The notes: generated from the sequence alone by a model not told the origin. A DNA stretch of 64,000 bases from Persicitalea jodogahamensis (GCF_014651615.1 NZ_BMXF01000009.1:54891-118890); one strand, 5' to 3'; counted from the stretch's first letter, positions 42,222 through 51,483 are shown. Translations and numbers: made by a program.

Positions 42222-43790
42222 TTACTTTTCCCAAACTACCTGTTTAGAAGGGTAATATCCGATCCCCATCGCCTCCATGCGCTTGCCATGTTTGCCCAGG
42301 CGATCGCGGTACTGTGTCCAGTCGCGTGCCGATTTTGGGGACCAGCCGATTTCGGCCAGGCCTGGCAGACGTGGGAAGGCCATGTATTCAAGAGCATCCA
42401 TGTCTGCTATGGTTTCAGTCCAGATTGGAGCTTCAACGCCCAGAATATCCTTCCTGCTCACGCCGGACACCATCGTGGAAGGTTCCCAGTTGTAAGCGCT
42501 ATCCAACTCAATGTAAGCCGCCCAGTGCAGACCGTATTTAGAGGTAGAGTCGTATTGCATATCGAGGTAAGCGTATTTGGCCGGGGACATAATCAGCTTC
42601 GCGCCCTGTTTAGCCGCCGATTGAGCGTACTCGGCCTTGGCCCAATACTGAGCTACGGAAGTAGGCTTCAGGCTGGCGTTAGTCACTTCGTCCCAGCCGA
42701 TCATGTGCTTACCGTGCGATTGAACGATATCCTGTACGCGGTTAATGAACGGAATATACTCTTCCATCGGTGTCACGTGCGACTCGTCGCCACCGACGTG
42801 TATGTACGGGCCAGGTGTGAGGGCCGCCAGCTCCCGCACGACATCGTCCACAAATTTATAGGTAAGCTCCTTACTCGTACACAGCGTGCTGAAGCCTACT
42901 TCGATGCCTTCATACAGCTTCGGATTGGGATCTTTCTCATTACAGTTCAACTCAGGGTAGGAAGCCAGAGCGGAATTCGTGTGGCCGGGCATATCGATTT
43001 CAGGGACGATCGTGATGTATTGACTCTGCGCATAGTTGACCAAATCGCTGTATTGTTCCTGCGTGTAGTAGCCACCCTTTCCACCTCCCACATTGGTACT
43101 TCCGCCGTAGGTAGCCAATTTGGGCCACGATTTGATCTCGATCCGCCAGCCTTGGTCGTCCGAAAGGTGCAGATGCAGGACGTTCATTTTATAAGAAGCG
43201 ATCAGGTCGATATAGCGCTTCACGTCTTCCACGCTAAAAAAATGGCGGGCCACGTCCAGCATCGCGCCCCGGTAAGCGTACTCTGGATAATCACGGACGG
43301 TACCCGTCGGAATTCGCCACGGACCGGACTGTTTTTCCGACTTTTCGATTGCGGCAGGCAGAGCCTGGCGCAGCGTCTGAATTCCCCGGAAAAGTCCGGC
43401 AGGCTGGTGGGCCAGTAATTTTATGCCGCTGGTAGCAATGGTTAGTTCGTAGCCTTCGTCGCCCAGCGTAGTGTCGGCATCCGTGAGGGTAAGATGAATG
43501 CTTCCCGCCACCGAGGCATCGTTTGCTGTTTTCACCTCGATGTCCAGGCCCGTGGCCGGATTAAGGCGGTCTGCCAGATACTGTGCAATGTTCTTCACCT
43601 CCTCATTTCCCGACTGCGCATATATGGCCGTATTTTCATCAAGCTCAAAAACACTATCAGTAGCCGTGACGGATACCGGCATGGGAATGAGGCTTTGTTC
43701 CGAAAGCTTGGGTGAGTTTTCGCTGCTACAGGAAAGTATCAGCGGAATCAGGACAATCGACGCGGAAATTTTAAGATAAAGAGAGCGCAT
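42222..43790 (-). CDS. GH20 beta-N-acetylhexosaminidase lipoprotein
   Basis: 522 residues with a lipoprotein signal (IPLILSC, Cys21). A GH20b alpha/beta domain (about 30-165) precedes the catalytic TIM barrel. The Asp-Glu catalytic pair for substrate-assisted hydrolysis is Asp335-Glu336 in HVGGDESH. Other active-site segments are LHLHLSDDQGWRIEIK, VPEIDMPGH and MIGWDEV. It removes terminal GlcNAc or GalNAc from chitin oligomers, glycans or murein fragments, which would feed the nagB fusion at 19727. A TAATTTTG box at 43828-43835 lies upstream. Confidence 0.93.
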   Translation of the reverse strand: MRSLYLKISASIVLIPLILSCSSENSPKLSEQSLIPMPVSVTATDSVFELDENTAIYAQSGNEEVKNIAQYLADRLNPATGLDIEVKTANDASVAGSIHLTLTDADTTLGDEGYELTIATSGIKLLAHQPAGLFRGIQTLRQALPAAIEKSEKQSGPWRIPTGTVRDYPEYAYRGAMLDVARHFFSVEDVKRYIDLIASYKMNVLHLHLSDDQGWRIEIKSWPKLATYGGSTNVGGGKGGYYTQEQYSDLVNYAQSQYITIVPEIDMPGHTNSALASYPELNCNEKDPNPKLYEGIEVGFSTLCTSKELTYKFVDDVVRELAALTPGPYIHVGGDESHVTPMEEYIPFINRVQDIVQSHGKHMIGWDEVTNASLKPTSVAQYWAKAEYAQSAAKQGAKLIMSPAKYAYLDMQYDSTSKYGLHWAAYIELDSAYNWEPSTMVSGVSRKDILGVEAPIWTETIADMDALEYMAFPRLPGLAEIGWSPKSARDWTQYRDRLGKHGKRMEAMGIGYYPSKQVVWEK

Positions 43791-43827
43791 TTTGTACAGG
43801 GTGAGAGTCTAAGAAAATAGCAAAGGC

Positions 43828-43835
43828 CAAAATTA
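43828..43835 (-). promoter_or_regulatory. Candidate -7 box TAATTTTG for the hexosaminidase gene
   Basis: Minus-strand TAnnTTTG match 38-45 bp before the ATG, immediately after the stop of the upstream phosphatase gene. No clear -33 element. Confidence 0.35.
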
Positions 43836-43836
43836 C

Positions 43837-44526
43837 TTAATTTTCCCCGAAGCGCCGATGGTAAAACCGAACGCGCGTATCGCCTACGTCAATGAAGGTG
43901 ATGGATGCATTTTCGTCGCTGTAAGATTCGAAGTCGGAAACGCGACTGTGCCCGACTACCTGATGGTAGTTAGGTAGAAAGTCTTCTTTTGTTTCGGACC
44001 GGTCGGCCCAGATAGGTCCTCCGTAAGGATGCCAGCCGCCCCGTCTTTGGCCTACTTCAAAAATGATGTCGCGGTACTCGCTCTTATATATTGCGTTTAG
44101 GGTTTCAGCCAAATTCTCTTTCTTCATTTCATTCAAAACAGAAATATTGCGCTTGTGCCAGCCCTGTGAGACTCCCGCGTGGGTAAAGAGGTAGTTGTCG
44201 TGTTGCCACGCGATTTGAAATAAATCTTTATTCTCCTTAAACAAACCGCCCAGCGATTCCTGCAAGTCGGCGCGATGGCCGGAGCACGGATAAAGGGGAT
44301 AATGAAGGTACTGCGCATCGTGGTTGCCTAGCAACAACGTGACGCGCCCAGGGGTACTTTTTTTGAATGCAATGATTTCTTCCAGATTATGGATGACGTC
44401 AAGATCAGGTATGGGCTGATGGGGATCGACGTAGTCGCCGATGAAAATGATCTGGTCGGCCTCCGTACCTGTTACTTCTTTCCAGGCGTTGCGCCCGTGA
44501 ACGTCGCCAATGGCTACGATGTGCAT
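43837..44526 (-). CDS. PPP-type calcineurin-like phosphatase
   Basis: 229 residues from the ATG at 44526 (MHIVAIGDVHGR); a longer frame to 44709 overlaps the divergent NUDIX gene and is rejected. Metal-binding motifs follow the PPP serine/threonine phosphatase order: GDVHGR (Asp8, His10), GDYVDPH (Asp31), GNHD (Asn68, His69), then FTHAGVSQGW and VVGHSRVSD. PPP enzymes usually read GDYVDRG; here the Arg-Gly is replaced by Pro-His. It could be a protein phosphatase or a diadenosine-tetraphosphatase-like enzyme. It is cytoplasmic and divergent from the NUDIX hydrolase with 112 bp between. Confidence 0.78.
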   Translation of the reverse strand: MHIVAIGDVHGRNAWKEVTGTEADQIIFIGDYVDPHQPIPDLDVIHNLEEIIAFKKSTPGRVTLLLGNHDAQYLHYPLYPCSGHRADLQESLGGLFKENKDLFQIAWQHDNYLFTHAGVSQGWHKRNISVLNEMKKENLAETLNAIYKSEYRDIIFEVGQRRGGWHPYGGPIWADRSETKEDFLPNYHQVVGHSRVSDFESYSDENASITFIDVGDTRVRFYHRRFGEN

Positions 44527-44638
44527 GAACTTGGTGTTTTTTGAGTAAATCGCAGACTGAGTTTCCCTTAGGCTGTTTTGGGCCAAGACAGCTTTTCTAA
44601 AATTCCCCCAAAATACTGATCTTTCTAATTTACTGCCC

Positions 44639-45217
44639 ATGAACCCCGAAATCCGAATCGTTGAAGAAAAAGTCTTGTCTGATAACTGGTACACCTTGCG
44701 AAAAGTCACCTTCGACTACCAGCGGAAGGATGGTAGCTGGGAGCGGCAGTCGCGCGAAGCCTACGATCGTGGTAACGGAGCGGTGATATTGCTATACAAT
44801 AAAGAGCGACAAAAAGTCATTTTAACCCGGCAATTCCGGTTGCCGACCTACACCAATGGCAACCCGACGGGCATGATGATTGAAGCTTGCGCGGGCTTAC
44901 TGGACAAGGACAACGCGGAGGACTGCATCCGGCGCGAGACGGAGGAAGAAACGGGATATCAAATCCGGGAAGTGAAAAAGATTTTCGAGGCGTATATGTC
45001 GCCCGGCTCGGTAACGGAGATTCTGTATTTCTTCGTGGCAGAGTACAGCCGGGATATGAAGGTGGGGGAGGGGGGCGGTCACGCCGATGAGCAGGAAAAC
45101 ATCGAAGTAATGGAAATAGACTTCGAGGAGGCTTTATCCATGATTCAACGTGGCGAGATCAAAGACGCCAAAACGATCATGCTGCTCTACCACGCAAAGC
45201 TGAACGGGTTGATGTAA
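44639..45217 (+). CDS. NUDIX hydrolase, NudK/AdpP-like
   Basis: 192 residues, a normal length for GDP-mannose/ADP-sugar pyrophosphatases. The order is N-terminal beta domain, then EACAGLLDKDNAEDCIRRET and EEETGY forming the Nudix box at 86-107. Arg99, Glu100, Glu103, Glu104 and Gly106 match the consensus, but position 7 of the box is Asn92 instead of Glu. Since the metal-binding Glu residues are kept, activity is likely. The helix-dimer arrangement and length point to NudK; the substrate is not proven. A hairpin at 45221-45252 follows. Confidence 0.88.
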   Translation: MNPEIRIVEEKVLSDNWYTLRKVTFDYQRKDGSWERQSREAYDRGNGAVILLYNKERQKVILTRQFRLPTYTNGNPTGMMIEACAGLLDKDNAEDCIRRETEEETGYQIREVKKIFEAYMSPGSVTEILYFFVAEYSRDMKVGEGGGHADEQENIEVMEIDFEEALSMIQRGEIKDAKTIMLLYHAKLNGLM

Positions 45218-45220
45218 CTA

Positions 45221-45252
45221 AAACGATGACAGCGTTAAAATGCTGTCATCGT
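45221..45252. terminator. Terminator between the NUDIX and YtxH-like genes
   Basis: 12-bp perfect arms AACGATGACAGC (45221-45232) and GCTGTCATCGTT (45241-45252), 8-nt loop, between convergent genes. No long T-run. Confidence 0.55.
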
Positions 45253-45289
45253 TCAGAACCAAGAACTTTTTCGGTTAAAATAAAAAACG

Positions 45290-45586
45290 CTATTCTACTG
45301 TCGGCTCCGATTTCTTGCCCGTAAATTTGTCCATCAGGTCGCGAAGCATTTGCTCAGCGTCGGGGAAGGTTTCCTTCAAAGTATCCGTGCCTTTGGTTTT
45401 AAGTTGCTCAAAGTAATCAGGTACTTTGTCCACGGCACCTTCGGCTTCGTCACGGAGGTTGCCGGCCTTTGATTTCAGGTCTTCCAGCATCTTCTCGCCT
45501 TCTTCGGTTTGCAGGTACTTATACATGCTAGCTCCGGCGGCGGCTCCCAGCACAAAAGTGGCTAAGTGTTTGGCATTTACGCTCAT
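45290..45586 (-). CDS. YtxH-like small membrane-associated protein
   Basis: 98 residues from the ATG at 45586. A glycine/alanine hydrophobic segment (FVLGAAAGASMYKYL) is followed by a long charged helix (EEGEKMLEDLKSKAGNLRDE) that looks like a coiled coil, the pattern of YtxH-domain proteins linked to general stress in Bacillus. No enzyme features are seen. It is a single gene convergent with the NUDIX gene. Confidence 0.75.
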   Translation of the reverse strand: MSVNAKHLATFVLGAAAGASMYKYLQTEEGEKMLEDLKSKAGNLRDEAEGAVDKVPDYFEQLKTKGTDTLKETFPDAEQMLRDLMDKFTGKKSEPTVE

Positions 45587-45704
45587 AGTTTCTAAGAAGG
45601 TTTTATTTGTGTTTTTTACCAAATGTACAAAAACTATTCCCAGCCGTAAAAACCATTCATCACATTGGCACTAAACGCTTTGCCGGTAGTTGTAAAAACG
45701 GCAT

Positions 45705-47231
45705 TTAGAAGGGCGTCTCTTCCGCAATACGCGCTTTCAGGAAAGCCTGCACGTCAACCCTGGGCTGGCGGCACAGGTATACGCGCGTGCCGAACTCGCG
45801 GGCGTTGACATTTTGAATCCGGCCGATTTCTCTGATTTCAGCGAATCCCCGTTGAAGATCTTCGCCCAATTCATCATTGACATAAATAAATTCCCGGACT
45901 TCGTGGTTGAGCAAACCGGGCGCCCAGTAAAGAAAACTCTCGCTAAAACACATGGGTTCGGGCAGAAGGTACTTTTTGCCAATGATTGAGATGGCACCCG
46001 CATGGCCGTAATTCTCACAATAAATCAGGACGTTTGTCTTATCACCCGTCTGCTGGTAGGCACGTTGGACAAGGCGCGTAAGTTCTTCCCAGCCCAGCAT
46101 GTCAGCGTAGTCCTGAGGAAGGGAGTGGACGGTGCCATCTTCAAAACGCCTTCCTACGTCGACGCCGTAGTTTTTGTCAAGCTTATCGAAGTAAGCCGCT
46201 AATCCTTTCACATCATAAATGGGTAGCCCGAGTGGCAAAAGCGGCACAACAAGCAGAAACATCGAGACAGGAAGAAGAATTTTGCCAAAAGTTTTGACTA
46301 AAATATTTCCCCAAAAAACGGCCCCAGCGGCTAACAATACCGGGAATACTCCAGCTGTATAGTAGCTCTTGCCGCGCACCAGGCAAAGCAATCCTACCGT
46401 AAAAAGTACTATAAGAGCCACGCTACGGTACTTTCGGTGGCGCAGCAAAAAGTAAAGTCCCGGCACAAGGAGCAGAAGCACAGAGTAGCCCATCAGCAAT
46501 TGATCCGCCAGAAACTGATCGCGATCGACGTGAACCAACTGACTTTCATTCAGCGCGACCATATGCTGCAACACCGGAAAGTCGTGCTGGATTTGCCAGA
46601 TAATATTGGGTGAAAAAATGAGCAAGCTTATGCCAAAAGCCACGTATACCGCTTTTCGGGTAAAAACCTTCCGATCATCGGTAAGTAGCAGAGCTGCTAA
46701 GGCGCTCAATGCCCAAAGTGCAACGAGGTACTTGTTGAGTAGCGCCAGTCCCAGGGTAATGCCCAGGGCGTATAGGTACTGCTGAGAAGAAGTATTCAAA
46801 AATAGGACAAGCCAGTAAAACAGCAGTGTCCAGAAAAAAATATCGAGATAAACGGGCTGAAACATAAAAAATGCCCGCATAGCGAGCGGCGTAAGTACCA
46901 CGCCGATACCCGCCAGAATCTGCGCGTAATCTCGTCCGCCCAATTCGCGGCTGATGGCCACCACGAGCAGCACCATTACACCGCTGAATAAGGCTGGAAG
47001 TACCTTCACCGCCCAAACCGAGAAACCCAGCGTAGCTCCTACCAACCCGGCCAGCCAGCCCGTCAGTGGCGGCACCGAGGCATAACCCCAATCCGGATGC
47101 AAGCCCTGCGAAAAGTAGAGGAGTTCGTCGCGGTGGTATTCCAGATTTTGGTAAAAGGCCAGGTGTAAAAACACATTCAGCGCGGCAATACCCCACAAGA
47201 GATAAGGAACGCGCTGAATGGATTTTATCAT
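45705..47231 (-). CDS. GT39-type polyprenol-dependent glycosyltransferase (ArnT/PMT-like)
   Basis: 508 residues with about 11 hydrophobic segments. The first periplasmic loop has the YHRDELLYF acidic motif and the GYASVPPLTGWLAGL segment typical of ArnT- and PMT-like GT-C enzymes, which move a sugar from a lipid-linked donor to lipid A, protein or another glycan. The C-terminal soluble part (EFIYVNDELGEDLQRGF) is about 100 residues. Donor and acceptor are unknown. It lies 13 bp downstream of the SIMPL gene, so the two are likely co-transcribed. Confidence 0.82.
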   Translation of the reverse strand: MIKSIQRVPYLLWGIAALNVFLHLAFYQNLEYHRDELLYFSQGLHPDWGYASVPPLTGWLAGLVGATLGFSVWAVKVLPALFSGVMVLLVVAISRELGGRDYAQILAGIGVVLTPLAMRAFFMFQPVYLDIFFWTLLFYWLVLFLNTSSQQYLYALGITLGLALLNKYLVALWALSALAALLLTDDRKVFTRKAVYVAFGISLLIFSPNIIWQIQHDFPVLQHMVALNESQLVHVDRDQFLADQLLMGYSVLLLLVPGLYFLLRHRKYRSVALIVLFTVGLLCLVRGKSYYTAGVFPVLLAAGAVFWGNILVKTFGKILLPVSMFLLVVPLLPLGLPIYDVKGLAAYFDKLDKNYGVDVGRRFEDGTVHSLPQDYADMLGWEELTRLVQRAYQQTGDKTNVLIYCENYGHAGAISIIGKKYLLPEPMCFSESFLYWAPGLLNHEVREFIYVNDELGEDLQRGFAEIREIGRIQNVNAREFGTRVYLCRQPRVDVQAFLKARIAEETPF

Positions 47232-47244
47232 AGCCAGAGGAAGA

Positions 47245-47976
47245 TTATTTTATTTCAAAAACCGCCTGCATCCGGTAGCTCAGTTTTATCTTCTGATAAT
47301 CGAGATCGCTGTCGGGTACCCCGTCGGCCTCAACGGAAGCTACGTGCAAGCTCGACCTGTACATCGGCTGCGGATAAGAGGCACCCTCTTCCAGTTCCCG
47401 GATTTCCAGCACCGGACCGGCCTTTTCACCGATGGCATTCAACAGGAAGGCCGCTTTTTCCTTGGCGTTTTTGAGTGCCTCGACCTTCACCTGATTCTTG
47501 AATTCTTCCTTGCGCGAATGGTCGGCCCGGCTCATATGGGCAGACTGAATACCACGGCTATCCACTTTTGAAAGTATACCGTCAAGCTTATCAGCACGTT
47601 CCACTTTTAACTGGTACTGCTTACTTTCCAGAAACGTGGAAGGTTTTTTGTCTTTTTCCCAATAGCGCTGGTAGCCGCCCACGCCGCTCACAGACAGGGC
47701 TTCCTTCGGCAGCCCGGCTTCGGTTACCGCCTGGACGAGCTGCTTTTCCAGGACATTTATCTGTACTTTATCTTTCTGGTTTTTCTCGTCTTTATAGTAT
47801 TCCCGTAGCGAAACCGTAAAGTACAATTCATCAGGCATCACCTCCATTTCCGAAAAGCCCGTTACTTCAATGCGGCGGGTTTCTTTGTTGACCACGGTGG
47901 ATGTCTGGGCTAGGGCAGGAAGTATGGATATCAAATTGGCAAATAGAGCCGCGACTACAAATGAGGATTTTTTCAT
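47245..47976 (-). CDS. Exported SIMPL-domain (DUF541) protein
   Basis: 243 residues with a signal peptide (SILPALAQ). The SIMPL fold is recognisable from RRIEVTGFSEMEVMPDELYF at the start of the mature protein and the VEALKNAKEKAAFLLNAIGEKAG segment. Related proteins (for example BP26) are periplasmic or surface-exposed and their function is not well defined. It is the first gene of a unit with the GT39 enzyme. Confidence 0.88.
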   Translation of the reverse strand: MKKSSFVVAALFANLISILPALAQTSTVVNKETRRIEVTGFSEMEVMPDELYFTVSLREYYKDEKNQKDKVQINVLEKQLVQAVTEAGLPKEALSVSGVGGYQRYWEKDKKPSTFLESKQYQLKVERADKLDGILSKVDSRGIQSAHMSRADHSRKEEFKNQVKVEALKNAKEKAAFLLNAIGEKAGPVLEIRELEEGASYPQPMYRSSLHVASVEADGVPDSDLDYQKIKLSYRMQAVFEIK

Positions 47977-48076
47977 GGTGTTCTAAAAGAATGGTTGGTG
48001 AAAGCACATGGACAAGCAAAGCGGATTGTCGTTTAAAAATGCTTGCCAGGGGTTCACCAGCCACTCGACCCATTCC

Positions 48077-48715
48077 TCAGTCGGGAAGTACCTTCACCAT
48101 TACGTTTTTGTAATAGATAACGCTTTTGGGATCGTGGCCTTGCAAGGCTACGGTACCACGACTCAGGCGCTTCTGGGCATCTTTTGGCTCAGCGGGCTCC
48201 ATATAATCGTTGATGACCTTCCCATTTACCTTTACCGTGACGCGCTTGCCCTGTACCTCGATTTCTTCGGTATACCACTCGCCGTCTTTCGCATATACTT
48301 CCTTTACATCCTGGAAGGAATATACGCTGCCCGTCTTTCGCCAATCGGTATGCGACTGGTTCACCTGAATCTCGTAGCCTTTGGCAGGCCAGCCCTCGGG
48401 CTGATAAGCCGTGTGGATGAACATCCCCGAATTGGCACCGGGCATGGTCTTGATGTCGGCCTTAAAAGCAAAGTTCTTGAAGTCGTGGTTTCCTACGGGG
48501 CCATCGTAGAACATGTGTGCCCTTGGACCGGCGACTTTGATCGTGCCGTCTTCCACTGTGAAAGTACCCGGGCTTTCATCGGTAAGTTTCCAGCCGTCAA
48601 AGTTTTTGCCGTTAAAAATAGAAACCCATCCTTTCTCTTTCTTCTGGGAAGTGGAGGCGTCTTTGGCGCAGCCGACAAAAAGCAGTGCGACAGCGAATAA
48701 TCCGAGGTATTTCAT
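48077..48715 (-). CDS. DUF1080 (3-keto-disaccharide hydrolase-like) lipoprotein
   Basis: 212 residues with a lipoprotein signal (LLFVGC). The jelly-roll DUF1080 domain fills the mature protein: GWVSIFNGKNFDGWKLTD, FAFKADIKTMPGANSGMFIH, and a C-terminal RGTVALQGHDPKSVIYYKN motif. Members bind or cleave modified sugars; some are 3-keto-glucoside hydrolases. The same domain type appears at the N-terminus of the protein at 9964-11691. It is a single-gene unit. Confidence 0.88.
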   Translation of the reverse strand: MKYLGLFAVALLFVGCAKDASTSQKKEKGWVSIFNGKNFDGWKLTDESPGTFTVEDGTIKVAGPRAHMFYDGPVGNHDFKNFAFKADIKTMPGANSGMFIHTAYQPEGWPAKGYEIQVNQSHTDWRKTGSVYSFQDVKEVYAKDGEWYTEEIEVQGKRVTVKVNGKVINDYMEPAEPKDAQKRLSRGTVALQGHDPKSVIYYKNVMVKVLPD

Positions 48716-48836
48716 GTTGTGGTTGATTTCAGGTTAATTGTTCTGGGTGAAATAAGTACATAAGCCGCCAATCATACTGCTGACAGCTTGCGAAGATAAA
48801 GAGAAAGAAATTGAGATGGTAAAACCCGTGCAATTC

Positions 48837-49706
48837 CTATTGCAACAAAGTAAGAAGTGCCTTGGCCGCCTGACCCTCTGCCAACAGCTGCCGGGCGTGG
48901 TTATGCAGCAAATCCGGGTAGTACTGACAGCCGGATTGCGCCTCCTCGCGTAAGGCCAGCAGTTGTTCATTGCCTCCAAAATCCGCAATTTCCTCCTCGG
49001 AAGGGTACTTTATCAGGCTTCCCAGCTGCCCCAGATCGTTGCCTGTCAGGATTTTAGAATTACGAACACTTTCGGGCAGTGCATCCACGCCAATACCATA
49101 TTGGGGGCGGGGTACTTCAAAAATCGTCTCGCCGCTCGCCCGTACGTACCAGTCGCCACCCATGCGGGCCACCCAGTCGGTACGGGTTTGGTCGATTTGG
49201 CCGTTTTCGTCGAGAATACTTTCGGCAAAATGTCCTAAAACTACCTCCGCGATCACCAGCACCATTGTGCCGAATTCCTTTACCTCCAACACTTTGCACT
49301 CAAATTGTGCCGGAGATTCCGCCACGCGGGGCGGCTTTACTTGCTCGGCGGGTAGCATTGCGAAGCCTGCTTTCTCAAACTCATTGACACCCCGCTCGTA
49401 CTCGGCGCTGCTCAGTGACATTTGCTGCACCATGTCATAGGTCACCATATTGATAACCACTTCGGGTACTTCCATCAGGTTCAGCGCGGTATCCTTATAG
49501 GAATTGTCGCGACCACGCCGTCCGGCCGAAAACACCACGATGGGTGGGTCAATGCCCATGTAATTGAAAAAGCTGAACGGGCTGAGGTTGATGTTCCCAT
49601 TCCGGTCGATGGTACTGGCCAACGCAATGGGGCGCGGAGCCACGGCGGCGGTCATGTATTTATAAAAAGCGCGGGAGCCGAGGTCGGCGGGGGCGATGGA
49701 TTTCAT
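48837..49706 (-). CDS. Flavin reductase family (FMN-binding split-barrel) protein
   Basis: 289 residues. The split-barrel flavin domain is shown by AVAPRPIALASTIDRNGNIN and LSPFSFFNYMGIDPP near 23-54 and PAQFECKVLEVKEFGT further on. Proteins of this type bind FMN and can act as NAD(P)H-flavin reductases or bind flavin for another enzyme. The C-terminal 60 residues (DFGGNEQLLALREEAQ onward) are an extension. It is the last gene downstream of marR-fahA, 38 bp after fahA, so it may be part of aromatic catabolism, which is inference. Confidence 0.82.
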   Translation of the reverse strand: MKSIAPADLGSRAFYKYMTAAVAPRPIALASTIDRNGNINLSPFSFFNYMGIDPPIVVFSAGRRGRDNSYKDTALNLMEVPEVVINMVTYDMVQQMSLSSAEYERGVNEFEKAGFAMLPAEQVKPPRVAESPAQFECKVLEVKEFGTMVLVIAEVVLGHFAESILDENGQIDQTRTDWVARMGGDWYVRASGETIFEVPRPQYGIGVDALPESVRNSKILTGNDLGQLGSLIKYPSEEEIADFGGNEQLLALREEAQSGCQYYPDLLHNHARQLLAEGQAAKALLTLLQ

Positions 49707-49744
49707 TTTTTTATTTTAAATAGTGGTGCTAACAGAAACACCAT

Positions 49745-51004
49745 TTAATTTTCCTCGTGTGCGAAGTGACTTTGGGCAGGCCGGATGGCACCCCGTACTT
49801 CCCCAAAACCCACACGTGCGTCCTTACGTTCGGCAAAGCCGCGGATAATTACTTCGTCGCCGTCCTGCAAATAAATGCGCTCACTGCCATCTGACAACCT
49901 GACCTGCTTTTTGCCGCCATCGGTCAGTTCCAAAAGACATCCGCTGCCCTCCGGTCCGCTAATGGTACCCGTAGCTAATAGGTCGCCGACGCGCAGATTG
50001 CAGCCCGTCACGGTATGGTGCGCGATTTGCTGGCGAATGTTCCAATACAGGTGCCGGGCGTTGGTGCGGCAGACGGTAGTTTCCATAGCATCCGCTTTGA
50101 TTGCCACTTCCAGATTCAAATCGAAATTCAATGCCCCGCTAGTCCGTAAGTATGGCAAAGGCTCGGGGTTTTTCTCCGGGTCCGATACGCGGAAATCTTC
50201 GAGTGCGTCCATCGTTACTACCCAGGGTGACACAGACGAGGCAAAGTTCTTGCTCAAAAAAGGCCCCAGCGGCTGGTACTCCCAGCGCTGAATGTCCCGC
50301 GCCGACCAATCATTGAATAGCACGCAACCGAAAAGGTACTCCTCGGCTTCGTATGTCGAAACAGGTATCCCCATCGCAGAGTCTTTTCCAATCAAAAATC
50401 CCAGCTCCAACTCAAAGTCCAGCGCTTCGCTGGGTCCAAAAACGGGATTGGTGGCTCCAGCGGGTATGGTCTGCCCGTTCGGGCGGTGGATTGGAGTACC
50501 CGACACCACAATAGAAGAAGCGCGACCGTGATAAGCAACCGGCAGGTGTTTCCAGTTGGGTAGCAGAGGGTTCTCAGGCCGGAAGAGTTTACCAACATTC
50601 GTGGCATGTTCCAGGCTGGAATAAAAATCGGTGTAGTCGCCGATGGCCACGGGCAAGTGCATCGTGGCAGCAGCTTGCCGGACGAGGACGCGGTCCGCTA
50701 CCCTATGCAGAGCCGAGTCAGGCTGGGTGAGTTGCTCCTGAAGGATGTTCCTGACCTCGCGGACTGCCGGACGGCCCAACGCCATGAATGCATTTAAGGT
50801 ACTTTCCCGGTAGACCGACTCCGGTACTTTGCCTAGGTGCAGCGCGCCGGCCCGGGCCGCTGCGGCCATATCAATTATCCATTCTCCAACAGCTACGCCT
50901 ACTCCCGGCGGCTCCGAATCGTGACTGAAAATACCGAAAGGTAGATTGTACAGCGAAAAATCGGAATCCGGCGCGATGTCGAGCCACGGAGTCGGAAGCG
51001 TCAT
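49745..51004 (-). CDS. fahA: Fumarylacetoacetase
   Basis: 419 residues. The last step of tyrosine breakdown: cleaves fumarylacetoacetate into fumarate and acetoacetate. Metal and catalytic residues are recognisable in DYTDFYSSLEHATNVG (Asp and the catalytic His), LDFELELGFLIG (two Glu) and FNDWSARDIQ (Asp). The N-terminal SH3-like domain and the FAH barrel are complete. Its start overlaps the marR stop by 4 bp (ATGA), so the two are translationally coupled. Confidence 0.96.
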   Translation of the reverse strand: MTLPTPWLDIAPDSDFSLYNLPFGIFSHDSEPPGVGVAVGEWIIDMAAAARAGALHLGKVPESVYRESTLNAFMALGRPAVREVRNILQEQLTQPDSALHRVADRVLVRQAAATMHLPVAIGDYTDFYSSLEHATNVGKLFRPENPLLPNWKHLPVAYHGRASSIVVSGTPIHRPNGQTIPAGATNPVFGPSEALDFELELGFLIGKDSAMGIPVSTYEAEEYLFGCVLFNDWSARDIQRWEYQPLGPFLSKNFASSVSPWVVTMDALEDFRVSDPEKNPEPLPYLRTSGALNFDLNLEVAIKADAMETTVCRTNARHLYWNIRQQIAHHTVTGCNLRVGDLLATGTISGPEGSGCLLELTDGGKKQVRLSDGSERIYLQDGDEVIIRGFAERKDARVGFGEVRGAIRPAQSHFAHEEN

Positions 51005-51444
51005 TCTTTTTCGTTGAAATTATTATAGATCGAATCCATGATATGGACGAACTGCTGATAATCGGCTTCATTCAGTTCACCCCAACCCTTGCGACGAATT
51101 TCGGCTACAATCGGAAAGGCTTCCTCGCGAACCTGCAGGCCTTTCTTGGTCATGTGGATGTTGAACTTGCGGCGGTCACCCACTGCGTTGCGCCGCTCCA
51201 CAAAGCCCTTCTTCTCCAGCAAGTCGATAATGCGTGTCACCGTGGGCGGATCTTTATAGGTCACCTCAGCCAAGGCGTTCTGGCTGATACCTTCGTCGCG
51301 GGAAATGTGGTCGACCAGAACCCATTGATCGACGGTGAGGTCGATTCCTTGTTCGTTCAGCATTTTTTGCAGTGAACTGCGGATTTTTTTGATCGTGGTG
51401 TCAATCTTGAAAAAGTAGGCGCGTTGATCAGAGTGATGGGTCAT
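51001..51444 (-). CDS. MarR-family transcriptional regulator of the aromatic catabolic cluster
   Basis: 147 residues, a dimeric winged-helix regulator. The recognition region is GISQNALAEVTYKDPPTVTR with IIDLLEKKGFVER as the second part, then the wing (RRKFNIHMTKKG). It lies between phhA and fahA and overlaps fahA by 4 bp. A TATCTTTG promoter box and a TTGCT-N5-AACAA palindrome lie 40-76 bp upstream of its ATG, and two further copies lie before hmgA, so it is probably autoregulated and controls the pathway. The inducer would be a pathway intermediate; none can be named from sequence. Confidence 0.9.
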   Translation of the reverse strand: MTHHSDQRAYFFKIDTTIKKIRSSLQKMLNEQGIDLTVDQWVLVDHISRDEGISQNALAEVTYKDPPTVTRIIDLLEKKGFVERRNAVGDRRKFNIHMTKKGLQVREEAFPIVAEIRRKGWGELNEADYQQFVHIMDSIYNNFNEKE

Positions 51445-51483
51445 AATAACAGCAGAACGGTGGTGTTTTTTTTGTAAATCTCA

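Noticed and set aside
42288..43418. 376-codon plus-strand frame opposite the GH20 gene
   Set aside because: Antisense to a gene with complete catalytic motifs; composition fits a shadow frame.
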